The translations under genes and the position numbers were made by a program. This document shows positions 24,983-33,590 of a DNA stretch of 64,000 nucleotides, piece by piece (position 1 is the stretch's first letter; every line of letters begins with the position of its first letter). The notes below the pieces were generated by a model that did no database searches, was not told where the DNA came from, and saw only the letters and a program-made list of their open reading frames with translations. This DNA comes from an archaeon (GTDB lineage Archaea; Thermoproteota; Nitrososphaeria; Nitrososphaerales; UBA183): contig JAJYKR010000001.1 of assembly GCA_021788415.1 (NCBI GenBank), forward strand, positions 248,001-312,000, given 5' to 3'.

Positions 24983-27900
24983 AGAAAGTACTCGTAATCG
25001 GGAGCGGCGCCATCAAGATCGGCGAAGCGGGGGAGTTCGACTACTCCGGGAGCCAGTGCCTGAAAGCGCTGAAGGAGGAGGGGGTCGACTCAGTCCTGGT
25101 CAACCCCAACATAGCTACGATACAGACCAGCTCGCAGTTCTCCGACCGCATCCACTTCGTCCCTGTGTCGGTCGACTCGGTCACCAGCGTCATCGAGAGG
25201 GAGCGGCCGGACGGCATCCTCCTCGGCTTCGGGGGCCAGACGGCCCTCAACTGCGGCATAGGCCTCTCCGAGTCCGGCGCCCTCGAAAGGTACGGGGTGA
25301 AGGTCCTCGGCACCCCCATCCGAGGGATCCAGCTTACCGAAGACAGGGACCTGTTCAAGAAGACCATGATCGGCTGCGACGTCCCCGTTCCGCGCAGCTT
25401 CGCCGTCTACTCCTTCGACGAGGCGAAGAAGGCGGCGGACGAGCTGGGCTTCCCTGTGATAATCCGGGTGGCCTACACCCTCGGGGGGAAGGGCGGCGGG
25501 GTCGCGAGGAACCTCCAGGAGCTCGCGCAGATAGTCGAGCGCGGCCTGAACAGCTCCCTCGCGCACCAGGTCCTGGTGGAGGAGTACCTCGGCGGGTGGA
25601 AGCAGATCGAGTACGAGATAATGCGCGACAGAGATGACAACAGCGTCATCATCTGCAACATGGAGAACATGCTCGGCATGCGCGTCCACACCGGGGACAA
25701 CATCGTGGTCGCCCCCTCCCAAACGCTCACCAACGCCGAGTATCACCTGCTCCGCACCGCCTCCCTCCGGGCAGCTCGGACCTGCGGCATCGTCGGGGAG
25801 TGCAACATCCAGTTCGCCCTCCACCCGGGCTCCGAGAGGTACGCCTCCATCGAGATCAACGCCCGGCTATCGAGGTCGTCGGCCCTCGCCTCCAAGGCGA
25901 CCGGGTACCCCCTGGCCTACGTGGCAGCGAAGCTCGCCCTCGGCTACCACCTCACCGAGCTGAAGAACAGGGTGTCGGGGACCACCACCGCCCTCTTCGA
26001 GCCTTCCCTGGACTATCTGGTGGTGAAGATGCCCCGCTGGGACACGGTGAAGTTCGACGGAGCCGCCAGGGGGATCGGGACGTCGATGAAGTCAATCGGG
26101 GAGGTCATGGCTGTGGGGAGGGGCTTCGAGGAGGCCATCCAGAAGGCGGCCCGCATGGCCAACCCGCAACACGACGGCGTGGTCAGGAGAGGGAGCCCCC
26201 CCGCGCTCTCGGCAGCCCTGGGGATGCTCGAGCGCCCGTCCGATACCATCGCCTTCGACCTGGCGGAGGCGCTCCGCGCAGGGGCGGGGGAGAAGGAGGT
26301 CGCCGCCAAGAGCGAGGTGGACCCGTGGTTCGTAAGCAAGTACAAGAACGTCGTCGACTTCCACGCCTTCCTCGAGTCTCAACCCCCCGGCGCCGCCCCA
26401 AGCAAGGAGATCCTGACCAGGGCGAAGAAGCTCGGATTCTCCGACAGGCAGATCGGGGACCTCCTGGGGATCGGGGAGGACAGGGTGAGGGAGGCACGGG
26501 TGCGCATGGGGGTGACTCCTGTCACCAAGGTCATCGACACCCTCGCAGCCGAGTGGCCTTCCAGGACCAACTACCTCTACCAGACCTTCGACGCAGCGGT
26601 CGACGAGGCCCCTCCCACGTCCGGGCGTAAGGTGATGGTCCTCGGGGCGGGCCCCTACCGGATTGGGAGCTCGGTGGAGTTCGACTGGGGGACGATGAAC
26701 ATGGCCTGGGCGCTGAAGGGGCTGGGCTACGAGGTCGTGGTGGTGAACTGCAACCCAGAGACCGTCTCGACCGACTTCGACATGAGCGACAGGCTCTACT
26801 TCGAGGAGCTGACGGTCGAGAGGCTCCTCGCCATCTACGACAGGGAGAAGCCCGAAGGGATGGTCCTCTGCGTCGGCGGGCAGACCCCCAACGACCTCGC
26901 CGAGTCCCTTGAGAAGAGGGGGGTCACAATCCTGGGCACATCTTCGCAGTCCATAGAAACCGCCGAAGACAGGACCAAGTTCAGCGCCCTCCTGGACCGC
27001 CTGGGGATCCCGCAGCCGGCCTGGGGCTCCTTCCGCTCCCCCGCCGAGGCGGCGACCTTCTGCTCCAGGGTCGGGTACCCTGTGATCGTCAGGCCCTCCC
27101 ACGTCCTCAGCGGCTCGGCCATGCGCGTCATCTGGGACCCCTCCGAGCTGGAGACCTACATCACGAAGGCGGCCATGGTGAACCCGGAGTACCCGGTGGT
27201 CGTCAGCGAGTTCGTCGAGGGGGCGCGGGAGGTCGAGGTCGACGCCGTGTCCGACGGGAAGAGCACGGTGATCGGGGCCATCATAGAGCACGTCCAGGAC
27301 GCGGGGATCCACTCCGGGGACGCGATCATGAGCATCCCCACGGTCTCCGTCGGCAAGGCCGCCAAGGAGAAGATAAGGGTCTACACGAGGAGCATCGCGA
27401 GGGAGCTGAAGGCGAGGGGCCCCCTCAACATCCAGTTCCTGGTCCGCGGGGCGTCGGTCTACGTCATAGAGTGCAACCTCCGTGCTTCGCGCTCCCTCCC
27501 CTACGTGTGCAAGGCGACCGGCGTAAACCTCATCGACGTCGTCGCCCCCGCGATCGAAGGCGGGACCTTGAAGAGGACGGCGGACGTCGAGGAGCCGAAA
27601 CGCTTCGCCGTCAAGGCCCCCATGTTCTCCTTCCTGCAGATGGACGGGGCCGACCCCAAGCTCGGCGTCGAGATGCGCTCCACGGGAGAGGTCGCCTGCT
27701 TCGGCGACACGTTCCCAGAGGCGCTGTCGCAGGCCTTCCTGGCGACGGGGCACCGAATGCCCAAGAAGGGGGACCTGGGGATAATGCTCCTGGAGCCCTG
27801 GCAGGAGACCGCCGGGGTCAAGCCCCTGCTGTCGCGCCTCAGGGGGGAGGGGATAGAGATGCTTGAGCTCGACGAGCAGGCCCTGGACTCCAGGATGACC

Positions 27901-28077
27901 GAAGTGATGGACCTCATAGCCGGCGGGAAGGTCTCCTTCGTGCTCTCGTTCAACGCAAACACCAACGTCGACTCCGAGCTGTTCCACAAGGTGAGGCGCA
28001 AGGCTGTCGACCTGCAGGTCCAGGTCATCTCCACCAAGGAGGAGGCCGAGGCCCTCCTCCTCTGCGTCGGAAGGTAG
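24979..28077 (+). CDS. carB: Carbamoyl-phosphate synthase large chain; start codon unresolved
   Basis: About 1032 residues with two ATP-grasp halves: KVLVIGSGAIKIGEAGEFDY at the N-terminus and VMVLGAGPYRIGSSVEFDWG near residue 550, and a C-terminal MGS-like domain (SFVLSFNANTN near 1000). It makes carbamoyl phosphate for PyrB. The frame has an in-frame TGA at 24955 and then no ATG, GTG or TTG until GTG 25165, which would delete about 60 conserved residues including the P-loop-like region. The coordinates given start at GTA 24979, which overlaps the carA stop as GTAA. A noncanonical start, a frameshift or a one-base assembly error are the alternatives. Confidence 0.9.
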   Translation, partial: VKKVLVIGSGAIKIGEAGEFDYSGSQCLKALKEEGVDSVLVNPNIATIQTSSQFSDRIHFVPVSVDSVTSVIERERPDGILLGFGGQTALNCGIGLSESGALERYGVKVLGTPIRGIQLTEDRDLFKKTMIGCDVPVPRSFAVYSFDEAKKAADELGFPVIIRVAYTLGGKGGGVARNLQELAQIVERGLNSSLAHQVLVEEYLGGWKQIEYEIMRDRDDNSVIICNMENMLGMRVHTGDNIVVAPSQTLTNAEYHLLRTASLRAARTCGIVGECNIQFALHPGSERYASIEINARLSRSSALASKATGYPLAYVAAKLALGYHLTELKNRVSGTTTALFEPSLDYLVVKMPRWDTVKFDGAARGIGTSMKSIGEVMAVGRGFEEAIQKAARMANPQHDGVVRRGSPPALSAALGMLERPSDTIAFDLAEALRAGAGEKEVAAKSEVDPWFVSKYKNVVDFHAFLESQPPGAAPSKEILTRAKKLGFSDRQIGDLLGIGEDRVREARVRMGVTPVTKVIDTLAAEWPSRTNYLYQTFDAAVDEAPPTSGRKVMVLGAGPYRIGSSVEFDWGTMNMAWALKGLGYEVVVVNCNPETVSTDFDMSDRLYFEELTVERLLAIYDREKPEGMVLCVGGQTPNDLAESLEKRGVTILGTSSQSIETAEDRTKFSALLDRLGIPQPAWGSFRSPAEAATFCSRVGYPVIVRPSHVLSGSAMRVIWDPSELETYITKAAMVNPEYPVVVSEFVEGAREVEVDAVSDGKSTVIGAIIEHVQDAGIHSGDAIMSIPTVSVGKAAKEKIRVYTRSIARELKARGPLNIQFLVRGASVYVIECNLRASRSLPYVCKATGVNLIDVVAPAIEGGTLKRTADVEEPKRFAVKAPMFSFLQMDGADPKLGVEMRSTGEVACFGDTFPEALSQAFLATGHRMPKKGDLGIMLLEPWQETAGVKPLLSRLRGEGIEMLELDEQALDSRMTEVMDLIAGGKVSFVLSFNANTNVDSELFHKVRRKAVDLQVQVISTKEEAEALLLCVGR

Positions 28078-28087
28078 GCGACCTCCC

Positions 28088-28609
28088 TTGGGGGGCGATG
28101 AGCGCGTGGACCTCGTCGACGAGGGGGACTCGGTGGTGGGTACCTCCACCCTGGGCGAGTGCGTGAAGAGGGGGCTGCTGCACCGGGCCGTAGCCGTGGT
28201 CGTTTCGAGGTCGGACGGCAAGATCCTGCTGCAGCAGAGGAGCCGGGGAGACCTCTGGCAGCCAGGTATGTGGACGCTCTCCTGCACCGGCCACGTGAGG
28301 GAGGGGGAGACCTACGGTGAGGCCGCCGTCCGAGAGTTGGCCGAGGAGCTCGGGCTCCACTCAAGCGTCCTGGGCCTGGGGAAGTACCTGCTCCCGCCGA
28401 TGAGGGAAGGGGGGCTCGTCGAGCGCGAGTGGGTGTCGCTCTTCGCCGCCTCGTCCGACGCCCCCACGCGGATCGATCCCGTAGAGCTGGAGTCGGTCAG
28501 AGAGTTCGACGGGCCGGGGCTGAACGCGATGATGGATTCAGGGGAGCTGACCCAGGACGGCGTCCTGCTGCTCCGCAAGTACCTGCGGCTCAGGCCTGGG
28601 CGAGGGTAG
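28088..28609 (+). CDS. Nudix hydrolase, IPP isomerase-like subgroup
   Basis: This 173-residue protein has a full Nudix box GHVREGETYGEAAVRELAEELG near residue 73. The start VDLVDEGDSVVGTSTLGECVKRGLLHRAV and LLQQRSRGDLWQPGMWT resemble the isopentenyl-diphosphate isomerase type I/YfcD branch. The active-site Cys of true IDI enzymes is not at the expected place, so diphosphate hydrolysis is as likely as isomerisation. TTG start 10 bases after carB, perhaps read through. Confidence 0.82.
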   Translation: MGGDERVDLVDEGDSVVGTSTLGECVKRGLLHRAVAVVVSRSDGKILLQQRSRGDLWQPGMWTLSCTGHVREGETYGEAAVRELAEELGLHSSVLGLGKYLLPPMREGGLVEREWVSLFAASSDAPTRIDPVELESVREFDGPGLNAMMDSGELTQDGVLLLRKYLRLRPGRG

Positions 28610-28650
28610 GCTCCGACGTCTTATTACGACGCCAGATTCGGCCCGACGCG

Positions 28651-29040
28651 TTGACCCCCCTCGAAGAAATCGGCTCCCACCTCGCAGGGACATCCAGGGC
28701 GATCGTAATTTCTGAGAAGGACGTGGATCTTAGGCCCTCGGCGCCGGACAATAGGCTCTTCCTCCTGAAGATTGGGGATGGCTCCCTCGCAGCGGGGGGG
28801 AGGGGGGGCGGCTTCGGCGAGAGGAAGGTCACAGCTGTGTTCTGCTATGGCAGGGCGGGAGGGGCCTGGTCGAAGCTATACGAGGCAGAAGGGGGGGAGG
28901 CCGAGGGGTTCGAAGTGCCGTACTACGTCGCCAGGCTCCCGATGACCCTGGCCGACGGGGAAGAGAGCATGGGCTACGGGGTCGTGGACCAAGAGCTGGT
29001 CGGGGACTTCCTGAGGAAGGCTGGCGTCTCCTCACCTTAA
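28651..29040 (+). CDS. Uncharacterised protein, 129 residues
   Basis: I do not recognise a family. The TTG at 28651 lies 27 nt downstream of a TTATTAC box (28621), supporting a leaderless start; upstream codons in this frame are the shadow of the Nudix gene. The protein is soluble, with a Gly-rich stretch (AAGGRGGGFGERK) near residue 48 and an alternating beta/alpha-like C-terminal half. The next gene starts 28 bases after its stop. Confidence 0.6.
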   Translation: MTPLEEIGSHLAGTSRAIVISEKDVDLRPSAPDNRLFLLKIGDGSLAAGGRGGGFGERKVTAVFCYGRAGGAWSKLYEAEGGEAEGFEVPYYVARLPMTLADGEESMGYGVVDQELVGDFLRKAGVSSP

Positions 29041-29068
29041 ATAGAAAGCGCCGCCGGCCCGGACCAGA

Positions 29069-29962
29069 TTGAAGGTACTGGTGACGGGCGCCTCCGGGAT
29101 GGTCGGCCGGAACCTCGCGAGTTACTTCAAGGAGAAGGGGGTCGGGACCATCCCGACCGACCTCACCGGCTGGGAGTTGTCGGGGGACCTCCTGGACAGG
29201 GGCTTCGTGTTCGAAACACTGGCGTCGCAGGACTTCGACGCGATCGTCCATCTCGCGGCCATCACCGAGATCAAGAAGACCATCGAGGACCCCGGGCTCT
29301 GCTTCAGAGTCAACTGTTTCGGCACCCTGAACATGCTCGAGCTCGCAAAGAGGAAGGGGGTGAAGAGGATCATAGTAGCTTCCTCGGCCAATGTCTTCGG
29401 CGCCCCGAAGACCAACCCGGTGTCCGAGGAGTCACCCTTCGACCCTCGCGTCCCCTACGACTACTCGAAGGTCGCCAACGAGAACATGGCGATGGGGTTC
29501 TACAAGTCGGTGGGGCTCCCGGTGTCGATCACGCGAAGCTGGCTCCTCTTCGGCGAGTACGACCAGCCCACCAGGGCGACCATCAGGTTCATCCGTGCCT
29601 GCCTTAAGGACGAGCCTCTCACCCTGTACAACGGAGGGAAGGACACCACCTCCCCCTCCCATGCCGTCAACTACGCCAGGCTGGCGCTCTCTATCATCAA
29701 CGACGACAAGGCGCTGGGCCAGGCGTTCAACTTCGGCGGCCTGGGGCCCGTCTCCATCAGGGAGCTGGCGGAGACCGTCAAGAAGCTGACCGGGTCGAAG
29801 TCGGAGCTCAAGCTCCTGCCGCCGAGGAGCGAGCTCGAGAAGGACCCTCAGATCAGCTACCCCACAATCAAGAAGGCGCAGACTCTGCTCGGCTACACCC
29901 ACGAGGTGACGCTGGAGCAGGGGCTGCAGCGGACCATCGACTGGGTGAAGAAGCAGGAGTAG
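29069..29962 (+). CDS. NAD-dependent epimerase/dehydratase (extended SDR)
   Basis: This 297-residue extended SDR has VLVTGASGMVGRNLASYF for NAD(P) binding, HLAAITEIKK near 70, SSANVFG near 110 and the catalytic YDYSKVANEN (Tyr-x-x-x-Lys) near 130. It resembles UDP-sugar 4-epimerases; the sugar is unknown. TTG start about 27 nt downstream of a CTTAAATAG box at 29037. The C-terminal SYPTIKKAQTLLGYTH motif is typical of sugar epimerases. Confidence 0.9.
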   Translation: MKVLVTGASGMVGRNLASYFKEKGVGTIPTDLTGWELSGDLLDRGFVFETLASQDFDAIVHLAAITEIKKTIEDPGLCFRVNCFGTLNMLELAKRKGVKRIIVASSANVFGAPKTNPVSEESPFDPRVPYDYSKVANENMAMGFYKSVGLPVSITRSWLLFGEYDQPTRATIRFIRACLKDEPLTLYNGGKDTTSPSHAVNYARLALSIINDDKALGQAFNFGGLGPVSIRELAETVKKLTGSKSELKLLPPRSELEKDPQISYPTIKKAQTLLGYTHEVTLEQGLQRTIDWVKKQE

Positions 29963-30281
29963 GGCGCAGGCCCGCCTGGCTTTGCTCAGCGAGGCTTCTT
30001 GGGGCTCAAGGGCGCAACCCACTCTGTGTTCGCCTGCCCTGGCATGTGCTCGTCAGCGGACCGCCGACTAGGCCACCGTTTACCGCAGATCTACGAAGCG
30101 GTCTTCATCTGGTCTCTGCGGCATGCCATCAAGGGCCTGGCATCGCACGGAGGTGCGTCCTGACGTTCCTGCCAGCATATGTGCTTCAACCTTGACGATC
30201 CAACATTTCACCGCGCGTTCATGCTGTGTAACGCGGCCAGCGCCCCCATCGCGCGCGAGATGACTCGGCCGGGGTTCGAAC
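29963..30281. other. Gene-free spacer with a tRNA T-arm-like motif at its right end
   Basis: About 320 bases between the convergent epimerase and uS10 genes. I see no ORF with coding character. The right end (30267-30283, minus strand) reads AGGTTCGAACCCCGGCC, like the T-loop and start of the acceptor of a tRNA, but the T stem does not pair and no 5' half is present. Confidence 0.5.
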
Positions 30282-30593
30282 CTAGGATGTTAGGATAAGC
30301 TCTACCTTCACGTCATCGGGGATCCTCAGCTTCGTAATCTGCCTCATGGTCCTGTCGTCGGGCTGGACGTCGAGGATCCTCCTGTGGACCCTGAGCTGCC
30401 AGTGGTCGAAGGTGTGGCTCCCCTCCCCGGTCGGCGCCTTGCGGGTGGTTATCTTGAGCTTCTTTGTGGGGAGCGGCTGAGGGCCTCTCACCTTCACCCC
30501 GGTCTTGTCTGCGATCTCCCTGATGTCGCTGGCGACCTTCTCCAGCTCTGGGAGGTTGGTACTGGTGAGCTTGATCCTGGCGAACTGGGCCAT
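30282..30593 (-). CDS. rps10: Small ribosomal subunit protein uS10
   Basis: This 103-residue protein has the archaeal/eukaryotic uS10 sequence: ARIKLTSTNLPELEKVASDI, GVKVRGPQPLPTKKL, then SHTFDHWQLRVHRRILDV. It is part of the 30S head and contacts h41. Archaeal genomes often place it after tuf; here no tuf is near. A CTAAATAG box 26 nt upstream of the ATG supports a leaderless monocistronic mRNA. Confidence 0.97.
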   Translation of the reverse strand: MAQFARIKLTSTNLPELEKVASDIREIADKTGVKVRGPQPLPTKKLKITTRKAPTGEGSHTFDHWQLRVHRRILDVQPDDRTMRQITKLRIPDDVKVELILTS

Positions 30594-30658
30594 TTTCTTT
30601 CACCGGCGTCGAGGAACTCTATTTAGATGTTGCCGAGCCCGGCGATGGCGTACCCACG

Positions 30659-31474
30659 CTACCTGCGCTGGTCCCAGGAGTCGCCCGCGTATGCTCGCCT
30701 GACGGCCGGGACAGCTCCCAGCGCCTGCTCTGGGGTGTACCTGTGGGGGTTGAGCTCCAGACAGACGAGCACGTCCCTCCCGGACACCTGCTTCAACAGC
30801 GACCCGAGGGGGGCGGTCCCTCTCCCGGGGATCAGGTGGTCGTCCAGTTCGCCCGAGTTGTCGGTCAGGTGTATCTCTGTCAGGTCTCCCCCGAGCTCCC
30901 AGGCGATCTCAGCGGGGTCCTCGCCGCTCGCGTGGGCGTGGCCGCTGTCCAGGGTGACACCCGCCCCAGGGACCTTCTTCAAGATAGAGTAGAGGGACTC
31001 CGGAGTGCTCGCCAGAGGGTAGTAGTACTTCGAGGCGCTCTTGGTCTGGTTCTCGACGTTGATGCTGACCCTCCCACCAGCCGCCCTGACCAGCCTCCGC
31101 AGCGTTGACGCCGCGCTGTCCTCGGCCAGAGACACCAGCGCCTCGTTGTGCACGCTCCCCGGATGGACGGTGACGACCCGCGCCCCCAGGAAGACGCAGT
31201 ACTCCACGAACGACTCCAGGGTCTCAGCGATCGCGTCCTTCACCGGCTGGAACGGCGTCGCGGGGTTCAGGTCGGTGAACGGGGCGTGGGCGGTCACGAC
31301 CATGTCGTAGCTCGAAAGGGCGTCCCTGATCCCTTCCTTGCCGGCCCAGCTCGGGTAAGCGTGGGGAACCTCCCCCCAGAGCTCGATGTAGTCCAGCCCG
31401 GCCTCTCCGATGGCCCTTACCGCGGCGCCGGCTTCCAACCCAAGGAGCGACCACGTGCTGAGGCCCAGCCTCAA
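30659..31474 (-). CDS. Sugar-phosphate isomerase/epimerase-like TIM-barrel protein
   Basis: This 271-residue AP-endonuclease-2/xylose-isomerase-like barrel has RLGLSTWSLLGL at the start, YIELWGE near 35, VTAHAPF, VTVHPGS near 115, INVENQTKS near 150 (metal Glu), VTLDSGHAH near 185, IHLTDNSG near 210 and VCLELNPH near 245. The metal-binding Glu, Asp/His and Glu positions are all present, so it is probably an active isomerase or endonuclease IV relative. TTG 31474 is preceded by GGGGAGG. The frame is open to 31627 but overlaps the cNMP gene. Confidence 0.82.
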   Translation of the reverse strand: MRLGLSTWSLLGLEAGAAVRAIGEAGLDYIELWGEVPHAYPSWAGKEGIRDALSSYDMVVTAHAPFTDLNPATPFQPVKDAIAETLESFVEYCVFLGARVVTVHPGSVHNEALVSLAEDSAASTLRRLVRAAGGRVSINVENQTKSASKYYYPLASTPESLYSILKKVPGAGVTLDSGHAHASGEDPAEIAWELGGDLTEIHLTDNSGELDDHLIPGRGTAPLGSLLKQVSGRDVLVCLELNPHRYTPEQALGAVPAVRRAYAGDSWDQRR

Positions 31475-31503
31475 CCTCCCCGACCCCCGCGAAGGACCAG
31501 CGC

Positions 31504-31929
31504 TCAGGACCCGGGCGAGCTTTCGGCCGCTCGGAGCCTCTTGACCAGTTCCTTGAGCATCGGGATCGCAACTTCGGGGTGCGCCTTTATGAGTCCCGCG
31601 AACCCCCAGGACGGGAGGACCCAGCACCTCGTCTGAGATAGCGCCACCACGTCCGCCGACCTCGGCTGCCCGTCTATGACCGACATCTCTCCGAAGAACT
31701 GGCCCTTCTCCAGCACGGCCAGGGCCTTCTGCGCCTTCCTCACCTCCACCCTGCCGTCCAAGACCAGGTAGAACCCCACCCCCGACCCTTTCTCGCCTAC
31801 GACGACCTCTCCGGCTTTGAACGAGACCTCCTTCCCTTCCCTGGCGACCGCCTTGCGGCTCTTCTCGTCGAGGCCCTCGAAGAACGGCACCTCCGCTATG
31901 AGGTCAACTGTGTCCGAAGAATCTCCCAT
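31504..31929 (-). CDS. Stand-alone cyclic-nucleotide-binding-fold protein
   Basis: This 141-residue protein is a single cNMP-binding beta-barrel with the phosphate-binding cassette-like GQFFGEMSVIDGQPRSADVVA near residue 78 and a C-terminal helix. No HTH or enzyme domain follows, so it is not a CRP-type regulator by itself. The cassette has Arg and Glu in the cAMP-binding places. A TTTAAATC box lies 27 nt upstream of the ATG. It precedes the isomerase-like gene by 29 bases. Confidence 0.85.
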   Translation of the reverse strand: MGDSSDTVDLIAEVPFFEGLDEKSRKAVAREGKEVSFKAGEVVVGEKGSGVGFYLVLDGRVEVRKAQKALAVLEKGQFFGEMSVIDGQPRSADVVALSQTRCWVLPSWGFAGLIKAHPEVAIPMLKELVKRLRAAESSPGS

Positions 31930-31979
31930 CCTGCTTCACGGACGCCTCCGCCGATTTAAACTCACCGAGCGCCGCCTGC

Positions 31980-33590
31980 TCATCTGAGCGCCTTCCTCCT
32001 TAGGAGGTATGCTCGCCAGACCACGATGTCGGCGGCCACCCCCGCGGCGAGTATCACAGCCAGCGCCAGCGACAGGGCGGGAAACTTCGCGGCGGCCGGG
32101 GTGAGCGTGACTTCGGCGGTCTGCCCTGGATACACCTGCACCACCTTGCTGACCGTCGTCCCCCCGACGCTCATGGAAAAGTTGTACTCGCCCGGAGGGA
32201 GGACCAACGTGAGGGCGCCCCCCCTCCCGGTCTTCAGATGAGCCGGCTGCGACCCAGCCTTATCCACAGTCAGAGTGGCGTTGCCGATGGGGGTCCCGGC
32301 GGAGACAGCGAAAGCGTCCACGGTCCCCAGCGAGGGCTGGATGCTCTCGGTCTGGTAGGGACCTGAGACCGAGACGGGGAACGCAACCGTGGTCACGTTC
32401 TCGAAGTCCAGCGCCACCGACGCCAGGGCTGGGAACGACCGGGCGGTCACGTACAGGCTTCCGCCGTAGGCGTCCGATTCAACGACATCCGCCCCAGATG
32501 CGGTGGCCGTCACCATCCCCAGGCTCACAGCCTGGGTCGCGTTGCCTAGGCCGATCCTCGTCTCCGGCGCCGGGACCCCGGACAGCGTGAAGGAGTCGAT
32601 CCCATGGTCATTGTAAGTAGTTATCAGCGAGGTCGGCCACGAGGAGGCCGTGCCGTTGAGGGGGGCGCTGAGCTGGAACGAGCCTGACGTCACTTGGATG
32701 ATCTGGCTGCAGGCGCCCAGCGAGACCCAGGCGCTACCGTTCACCATGAGGTATGGGGTGTCGTAGGCAGAGATCCCGGCGGAGGTCCTGACGTAGGACC
32801 TGAGGTCGTAGGGCCCGGTCCTCAGGCTGAGATAGGTGGCCATCAGGCCGGTCGAGGGCTCGGTGCTCGCGCCCAGCGTGAGGACCTGGCTCTGGCCGGC
32901 CATGGTGTCGTAGGTTACCAGTCCCCCCGCGGTGGAGTAGGTCCGGGGGGTGTAGAGCTGGAACCAGGCCGAGAATGGTTGCTGGGCCTGGGGGGCAAAG
33001 GCGCTGATGGAGCTGCCGTTCAGGGACACCGTCATGTCACTCCCTACAGACCCGGGGAGCTGGAATGTGGACTCCCCTCCAGCCCCCGGCCCCATCAGGC
33101 AGGCCTGGATCCCATAGGCGGAGGTGTCGGCAACGGAGTAGCCCAGGACCAGGTCCCCCTTGGACAGGCCGACAGAGGCCACCGCCGGAGGAGGGAGGGC
33201 CGTGGCGTTCAGCACCGGAAACACGACCTGGGCGAGGCCCCCCCCGAGGTATGCATCCAGGGTCCACTGGCCTACCGGTCCCGTGGAGGGGAAGGCGAAG
33301 ATCTTGGCGAGGCCCCCCGGGGGGAGCTCAACCGAGGGGAAGACCGAGCCGTTCGGGGTCGCGAGTATCAACGTCATCGTGCTGCTGTTGGAGTAGGACT
33401 GGACCCAGAGGTCGTCGCCGGGGGCGAAGATTGGGACAGCCCTGGAGGCCGGTTGGACGCTCAGCGGCCCGTACCCCAGTCCCAGCAGGGACTGGACGTA
33501 GGAGGTCGTCGCTGCGGCATGGGGGGGCACGGCCGCGAACGTCAGGATGAGCAGGGCAGCCAGGGCCAGGGCGGACTTCTTACTTCGCAA
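31980..33590 (-). CDS. Exported surface protein with C-terminal membrane anchor
   Basis: This 536-residue protein has a Sec signal peptide (KKSALALAALLILTFAAVPPHAAA), a large Ser/Thr/Gly-rich beta-type ectodomain, a PEGA/carboxypeptidase-regulatory-like repeat near residues 440-510 (LPPGEYNFSMSVGG, then VYPGQTAEVTL), and a C-terminal helix (LALAVILAAGVAADIVVW) followed by a basic tail. It probably sits outside the cell, anchored at the membrane. It is the last gene of the MoxR/DUF58 operon and overlaps the upstream gene by 11 nt. Confidence 0.8.
   Translation of the reverse strand: MRSKKSALALAALLILTFAAVPPHAAATTSYVQSLLGLGYGPLSVQPASRAVPIFAPGDDLWVQSYSNSSTMTLILATPNGSVFPSVELPPGGLAKIFAFPSTGPVGQWTLDAYLGGGLAQVVFPVLNATALPPPAVASVGLSKGDLVLGYSVADTSAYGIQACLMGPGAGGESTFQLPGSVGSDMTVSLNGSSISAFAPQAQQPFSAWFQLYTPRTYSTAGGLVTYDTMAGQSQVLTLGASTEPSTGLMATYLSLRTGPYDLRSYVRTSAGISAYDTPYLMVNGSAWVSLGACSQIIQVTSGSFQLSAPLNGTASSWPTSLITTYNDHGIDSFTLSGVPAPETRIGLGNATQAVSLGMVTATASGADVVESDAYGGSLYVTARSFPALASVALDFENVTTVAFPVSVSGPYQTESIQPSLGTVDAFAVSAGTPIGNATLTVDKAGSQPAHLKTGRGGALTLVLPPGEYNFSMSVGGTTVSKVVQVYPGQTAEVTLTPAAAKFPALSLALAVILAAGVAADIVVWRAYLLRRKALR

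Noticed and set aside
25165..28077. carB starting at GTG 25165
   Set aside because: It would remove about 62 residues that encode the conserved first half of the N-terminal ATP-grasp domain.
26092..28287. 731-codon minus-strand frame across carB
   Set aside because: Shadow of the GC-rich carB reading frame; composition dominated by Gly, Arg, Asp, Leu and no family motifs.
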